From assembly GCA_003427395.1 (NCBI GenBank), contig BFEA01000928.1:59500-83373 (forward strand): 23,874 bases of DNA. The letters are read 5' to 3'. Shown here piece by piece: positions 19,205 to 23,874 of this stretch. Position numbers and translations under genes: made by a program. Position 1 is the first letter of the stretch. Each line of letters opens with the position of its first letter. The notes under the pieces were generated by a model, which had not been told where the DNA came from, searched no databases, and was given only the letters and a program-made list of their open reading frames with translations. Origin of the DNA: Chara braunii. Its lineage: Eukaryota; Streptophyta; Charophyceae; Charales; Characeae.

Positions 19205-19410
19205 AACAACAGCAGGTGGATGCAAAAGAGAGACAAAAGTGAATTGCGTCGAAACGCGTTGAGGGGGAAAAAAAAAAGAGACACACAACAACAGGTGGGG
19301 CCAAAAAAACGATACACAAGAAATCACCTTGTAATGCAGAGACGGTCGAAGCGCGTCGAGGGGCAAAAACAAAGAAAAAAAAAAAAAAAATTGCGTCGGA
19401 ACACGTGGAC
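19205..19410 (+). repeat. Short dispersed motif repeated three times beside A runs
   Basis: A word close to GTCGAARCGCGTYGAGGGG occurs at 19248-19267 and 19345-19363, each followed by an A-rich run. A diverged copy (GCGTCGGAACACGTGG) is at 19393-19408. The first two are preceded at similar distances by CAACARCAGGTGG (19207 and 19288), so a unit of roughly 80-100 bp has been duplicated. Confidence 0.6.
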
Positions 19411-19535
19411 GTGTACGGTGTTTTTCTCACTTTTTTTTTATCTTTTCTTTTTTTTTATTCGTTTTTTTTCTTTCTTTCGATCTTTTCGTGTTCGACAGCA
19501 ACTGTTAGCCATTGCTTTTCCTTTCTTCTTTTTAA

Positions 19536-19770
19536 AGCAAAGCAGAAGCAGAAGCAGAAGCAGACGCAGAAACAGAAGCAGAAGCAAAGCAGAAGCAAAA
19601 GCAGAAGCAAAGCAGAAGCAGAAGCAGAAGCAAAGCAAAGCAAAGTAAAGCAAAGGCAAGATCCAAAGCAACATCCAAAGCAACAGCAACAGCAACAGCA
19701 ACAGCAAAAGCAAAAGCAAAAGCAAAGGACAGCTAATGCAAAAGCAAACGCAAGAGGAAAAGTTGTACCC
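19536..19770. repeat. Degenerate GCAGAA / GCAAAG / GCAACA hexanucleotide array
   Basis: Over 200 bp of GCA-led 5- and 6-bp words: mostly GCAGAA at 19540-19630, GCAAA near 19630-19680, GCAACA at 19680-19706 and GCAAAA afterwards. The frames give Lys/Gln/Arg runs. The same words appear more thinly at 18400-18435 and 18755-18805. Confidence 0.9.
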
Positions 19771-20058
19771 CTCGCGGCAAAACCTTTGTATTTGTCTTCC
19801 CTCAAACGGGGGAAGAAGTGTGTGTGGGGATTTTGAAAGCGAAGGGAAAGCAAAGGGAACAATTATAAATCCTCCCCGGGGCGAGGTCCCATTAGCAGTC
19901 GGATAGGAGTTTGACCGATCCAGTGTGACAGCGGACTGAGTGGCAGCGGCCAGACAGGTTCATTACGAATTTTTGGGCTGAGGAAACAGGAGAAAGGCAA
20001 AAAAAAAACAAAAAAAAACAGAGACCTCCCAGCGAAAATCGCGGCAGAGTGGTTCCCA
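19771..20058. other. Unassigned spacer
   Basis: No supported gene; two A runs near 20000-20020. It may contain the 3' boundary of the minus-strand chromovirus LTR, which I cannot place. Confidence 0.35.
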
Positions 20059-20086
20059 GCCATCAGATCACAAATGATCTGATGGC
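20059..20086. repeat. Perfect 12-bp stem, 4-nt loop hairpin
   Basis: GCCATCAGATCA is followed by CAAA and then the exact complement TGATCTGATGGC. It could act as a terminator-like or slippage-prone hairpin. No partner or repeat copy is seen in the window. Confidence 0.9.
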
Positions 20087-20239
20087 CGTGGTTGCCACAA
20101 TAGTGAACAAAGTAACTGCCACATTTTTGCATAGGTCCTGGGGACCATCTCACGCAAGTGCGTACATGCCATGCATCGTACTCCCACACACAATGAACAG
20201 TAGTCTCACAATAGACAAAGATAGAGAAGATGAGGACTG

Positions 20240-21339
20240 AGTTTCACAGCTTATATTATCAGAAATATGAATACAAAGTGTTTCAAAGTTCCCCTGAGTC
20301 CAGCGCTCATCAGCGCAACACCAATATCTTGTCAACTCATCAATATGACTTNCAGTGAATCAGTGCTACCCCTGCAGATAGTCTCCAAGTCATCAATGTG
20401 GTCACTACTCATCAGCGCCACCTCTGCAGGTCACATCCAACTCAGGTAAGTATCTTCCATAGCCAAACCTTGAATGAACACTCTCAGCCTCAATCCCTTC
20501 CTCCTATGATGCATACACACTCTTTAATACTCATGAGGACCTACTCTGGATACTACTCATAGCTACATACTAACCCTCTACTACTAGTGCTAACTCGCTG
20601 GGCAGCTATGGCTGCATCACTTCCAGCGTACAGGCTTCTTCCTCCCTCCAGCGCGTCTTCTCCTCCAGCGCTGCTNNTCCTGACTCAGCGCACAAGTGCA
20701 CCAGCACTTCCACGCATTGCAGCCAGTGGAGATCTGGCGAGGAATGAGGCAGGCAGCTCTTTTTATAGTGNTGGCCACTCCTCGCTAGGTCTGCATTGGC
20801 TCAATTCAGCCTCTCCCTTTGTCCCAGACCCTGCATTGCATGTGTCCCAGTANAGTCCCAATGAGGTTNAACTGCTGCTNAGGCACTTCGGCCTGNATTT
20901 NNACTTGAAAGTCTGGATCTGGACTGACCCCTTGACTTAGACCAGAACTGGGACTGTGCCTACTGACTTCACTTTCGGACAGGCACAACTCTAAACGAAC
21001 AGACACATTTACTACTTGAACAGACACTTTCCATTGCACGAACATGTACACTGCCTGCACGTACAGATACACCCTTACCCGAACAGACATGACATACACA
21101 TCTCCTGGTGAACAGGTAAGTCTTTTGACAATGCCCTTTGCCTTAGATTTAGATGTGCCTGTTGATAGAGAACTTGACCTTTGGCCTGTTTTCACGTTTC
21201 TGAGCCCTGGCAAAAGATACCTTTTCACAATGCTTTACTTTTACAAGGCCCGTGCTGCTCTATTTTTACAAGGCCTGAGGCCTATATCGGGTAAAGGCCC
21301 TCTTACTCTCGCCGGCCTAGTTTCAAAGTCCTCTGAGAA
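20240..21339 (-). other. Candidate 3' LTR and 3' UTR of the chromovirus
   Basis: Non-coding and downstream of pol. It contains a good TATA box and repeated CTGTTCG/TGTCTGTTC words on the minus strand at about 20965-21095. Nine N positions fall between 20352 and 20902, suggesting a consensus over non-identical copies. I could not fix the TG...CA ends or the polypurine tract. The short open frames here have no motif. Confidence 0.5.
20759..20767 (-). promoter_or_regulatory. TATA box of the chromovirus LTR
   Basis: TATAAAAAG on the minus strand, in the strand and place expected for a U3 promoter. GC-richer sequence follows it, as around many LTR start sites. Confidence 0.5.
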
Positions 21340-23874
21340 TCATTTACCTATCAATGATATGAATTCCTCTCTTTCACTTTCGTATGCAGACACAATATGA
21401 GGTGCAAAATCTAACAGTTCCTCTCTTGTAAACCAGCGATCTTCACTAGGATCTTCATATGCAAACCTTACTTTATACTGTCGCTGTGGTCTGCCTCTAC
21501 GTCCAGTGTGGTAAGTACTTTCCGCAACAATTTTATCCACGTCATACTTCTCATCCATACTTGGAGGTATCGCTGACCGGCGACTTGGGAAGAGCTCATT
21601 CGTTACACAAGGTAAGAGCTTGGATGCATGGAACACTGGATATGTACGTAGATGAGGAGGAATCTCAATGACATACGAAGGACCATCCACATCTCCAATT
21701 ATGTCTAGAACCTGTCAAGGTCCTCGATAGGTGGGTAGAAGCTTCCGAGAGATGTTCTCTTCAGGAGNAAACTCTTTAGACTTCACCCAAACCAAATCTC
21801 CTACAACAAATTGAGACGGGCGTCTGTGTTTATTTGCCTGTTCAATCATTTGATGTTGTGCTTTAAGTATATTTTCTTTTACTTTCTCAATATCTTTCTG
21901 ATATTGGACTGCAAACTCACTAGTCCCTACAGGAAGCTTATGTACTTGATTCGGGTTCAATCGATCAATGGATCTGCGTGGACGCCATCCCAGATGTAAC
22001 TCCATAGGAGTCTTACACGTAGATAGGTGTACAACAGAGTTATTATAGGCACTAGCAACCTTAGGCAGTTGTTCATCCCAGTCAATCTGGTCGGGACGAA
22101 TGTACATGCGCAAAGTCTGCTGCAAGATCTTATTCATCTGTTCAGTCTGACCATTAGTCTTAGGATGCCTACCTGATGACATTGTTAACTTAGAACCATA
22201 TACATCCATCACTTGCTGCCATTGTCCACTCGTGAACCTGGTATCTCTGTCACTCACAGTAATTAAGGGATGTCCAAAGTTTTTTACCCAATGGTTAAAG
22301 AATTCCCGAATTACCAATTCGGTCTTTGCTTCTTCAGGCAAAGCTACAAAAACAACAAACTTAGTGAATCTATTCACTATGACCATTACTTGCGTCTTCC
22401 CATTTCTGCTTTTTACCTTAGTGTCCATGAAATCTATAGAGACAAAGTCTCGAGGGCCGGTAGGGATAGGCAAGGGCTTAAGTAGCCCGAGGGGCGATTG
22501 CGTGGTGCTTTTGTTTCGTTGGCACACTTGGAAACCCTGCACATACGCGATACAGTCTGCTTTCATTCGAGGCCACGTGTAGGAGCGTAACAAGGTCCCA
22601 CAGATCTTCTTCCACCCAAAATGGCCTTCTGTATCATGGCATTCCCCCAAGATCATACTCTTGATCTCCTCATTATTTGGTATACACAGCCTATTATGCA
22701 CGTCAGTTCGTTCAAACAATAGACCCTGAGTTACTTTATGATCGGGAAACTCTGATGGTTTTTCTTGCACTAACTAAATCATGGTTCCATAAACAGGATC
22801 AGAGCGATACGCATCTCTAATCTTTTCTTGTAGGTCTGTACCTACATCTAGGTAAGTCATGATAGCACCGAAAAAGTCTGATCTACGACTTAGTGCATCG
22901 GCAACAACGTATTACTTACCCTTGACTGTCTTCAGCTCAAAGTCAAACTTATCAATCTCTGCAGCCCACCTTGTTAACTTAGGTGTCATTCGAGCTTGCA
23001 TTTTAAACCAGCGAAGTGTTTCATGGTTAGAGTATACTTTAAAATGCCTTCCTAGAAGGTAGTGTCGCCAATGATTGAGAGCCTCACGCAGAGCATACAA
23101 CTCTCGTTCATACGTTAAAGCGGCCACCTTCTCATTAGGTAAGCGGCAAGACATAAACTCTACAGGCCTGTACCCATGCCCATCATCTTGCTGGAGTACA
23201 GCACCTATACCATATTGACTAGCATCAGTCGTGACCACGAAAGGTAAGGAAGGGTCCGCTACTTTAAGAACCGGATAATTAATCAAACATTTTTTTAGAT
23301 GCTTGAAGGACATAGTGCAGTCTGAATCCCACTTCCAAATTACTTCTTTCTTAAGCAATCGGCGAAGGGGAGCAGCTAGTATCGTAAAGTGTCTTACGAA
23401 CTTTCGATAGTAGTTGGCTAACCCAAGGAACGACCGCAACTCAGTCAAGGTGGGGGGGTTTGGCCAATCTCTGATTGCTGCTATTTTCGCATCTTCCGGC
23501 TTGACCCCATCTCCATCAATCACATGTCCCAGGTATAACACCTGACGCTTAGCCCATTCACACTTCTTTGGATTTAACTTGAGTTTTGCTTCTCTCAATT
23601 TATGTAGCACAAGTCGAAGGTGCTCAGCGTGCTCCTTTTCATTTTTGCTAAAAATTAAAATATCGTCTAAATAAATCACAACAAATTTGTCGTGCCATTC
23701 ACGAAAGAGTTCGTTCATCGTTCTTTGGAAATTAGCAAAGGCATTCGTTAGACCAAAGGGCAAAACTACGAATTCATAATGTTCATACCTTGTCCTAAAG
23801 GCAATCTTGTGTTGGTCTTCCGGCTCAACCTCAATCTGATGATAGCCGGATTTCAGATCTATCTTTGAAAATAT
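21340..23874 (-). pseudogene. Chromovirus pol: RT, RNase H, integrase, chromodomain; three nonsense codons
   Basis: One frame runs from the right edge to 21340. RT: FSKIDLKSGYHQI (motif A), LPFGLTNA, VIYLDDILIF (active-site YLDD), LGHVIDGDGVKP and FLGLANYYRKFV. RNase H: TTDAS and YERELYALREAL are present, but the third catalytic Asp of the usual TDH motif is Asn (YSNHETL). Integrase: an HHCC zinc domain whose first Cys is replaced by Phe (GFQVCQ), then the DDE core with Asp in SIDF, Asp in VSDRDTRF and Glu in GQTEQMN, and a GPSYVIEIP C-terminal segment. The last 60 residues are a chromodomain (YDVDKIVAES ... QYKVRFAYED ... RWFTREELL), with Phe where one cage Trp is usual. Stops: TAA 22912-22914, TAG 22774-22776, TAG-like readthrough not assumed, and TGA 21715-21717 (Trp expected, GP-W-QVL). 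No frameshift. The first codons lie outside the window. Confidence 0.93.

Larger units (their letters stand above)
20200..23874 (-). mobile_element. 3' part of a Ty3/gypsy chromovirus, running off the right edge
   Basis: The minus strand carries pol (reverse transcriptase, RNase H, integrase, chromodomain) ending at 21340. About 1.1 kb of LTR-like sequence follows with a TATA box. Gag, protease and the 5' LTR would lie beyond 23874. The domain order RT-RH-IN-CHD defines chromoviruses. The outer boundary is approximate because no terminal repeat or target-site duplication could be matched within the window. Confidence 0.85.

Noticed and set aside
18481-19770. Long Lys-, Phe- or Leu-rich open frames on both strands
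   Set aside because: They arise from A/T-rich low-complexity DNA and hexanucleotide repeats, with no motif and no start context.
20280-20317. Hammerhead-like CTGATGAG ... GAAA on the minus strand in the LTR-like region
   Set aside because: The bases after CTGATGA do not pair with those before GAAA, so no stem II forms, and no matching stems I and III were found.

Overview
This is eukaryotic, repeat-dominated nuclear DNA. I find no intact host gene, no rRNA or tRNA gene and no prokaryotic operon. A chromodomain-bearing Ty3/gypsy (chromovirus) pol and two L1-like LINEs of one family, among microsatellites and minisatellites, fit a plant or streptophyte-alga genome. A charophyte is possible, but that is an impression and not something the window proves.

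Layout. 1-1740: 3' part of a 5'-truncated LINE on the minus strand, broken by two TGA codons and a frameshift in a G run. 1741-4330: non-coding DNA with a (TA)n tract, a 79-bp (GA)n tract and a 35-bp minisatellite. 4331-5721: an array of hairpin-forming repeats. Each has a conserved loop and a stem whose two arms change together from copy to copy, and the array includes a perfect 207-bp tandem duplication. 6105-6320: a second, smaller structured repeat family with TACG loops. 6321-7917: unassigned and GC-richer, with a 34-bp repeat. 7918-9640: decayed minus-strand coding DNA for a coiled-coil protein ending in a possible Cys/His zinc site. 10056-17318: a nearly full-length plus-strand LINE (ORF1, then ORF2 with AP endonuclease, reverse transcriptase and a C-terminal Cys-His motif), inactivated by four TGA codons and three apparent frameshifts. 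17319-17356: two 19-bp Tn5 mosaic ends back to back, which is the Nextera mate-pair junction adapter. It is a laboratory sequence left in the assembly, so continuity across it is doubtful. 17357-20050: low-complexity purine-rich DNA. 20200-23874: 3' part of a minus-strand chromovirus (LTR-like region with a TATA box; reverse transcriptase, RNase H, integrase, chromodomain), in one frame with three nonsense codons and a lost RNase H catalytic Asp. It runs off the right edge.

The genes do not form a pathway; they are independent mobile elements in decay. The best candidate for something undescribed is the hairpin array at 4560-5721. Its pairing is kept despite sequence change in both stem segments, and wobble G-T pairs outnumber A-C mismatches when read as plus-strand RNA. 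The ambiguous N bases fall only in LINE2 and the chromovirus, and the LINE frameshifts fall in homopolymers, so some of the damage may be assembly error.
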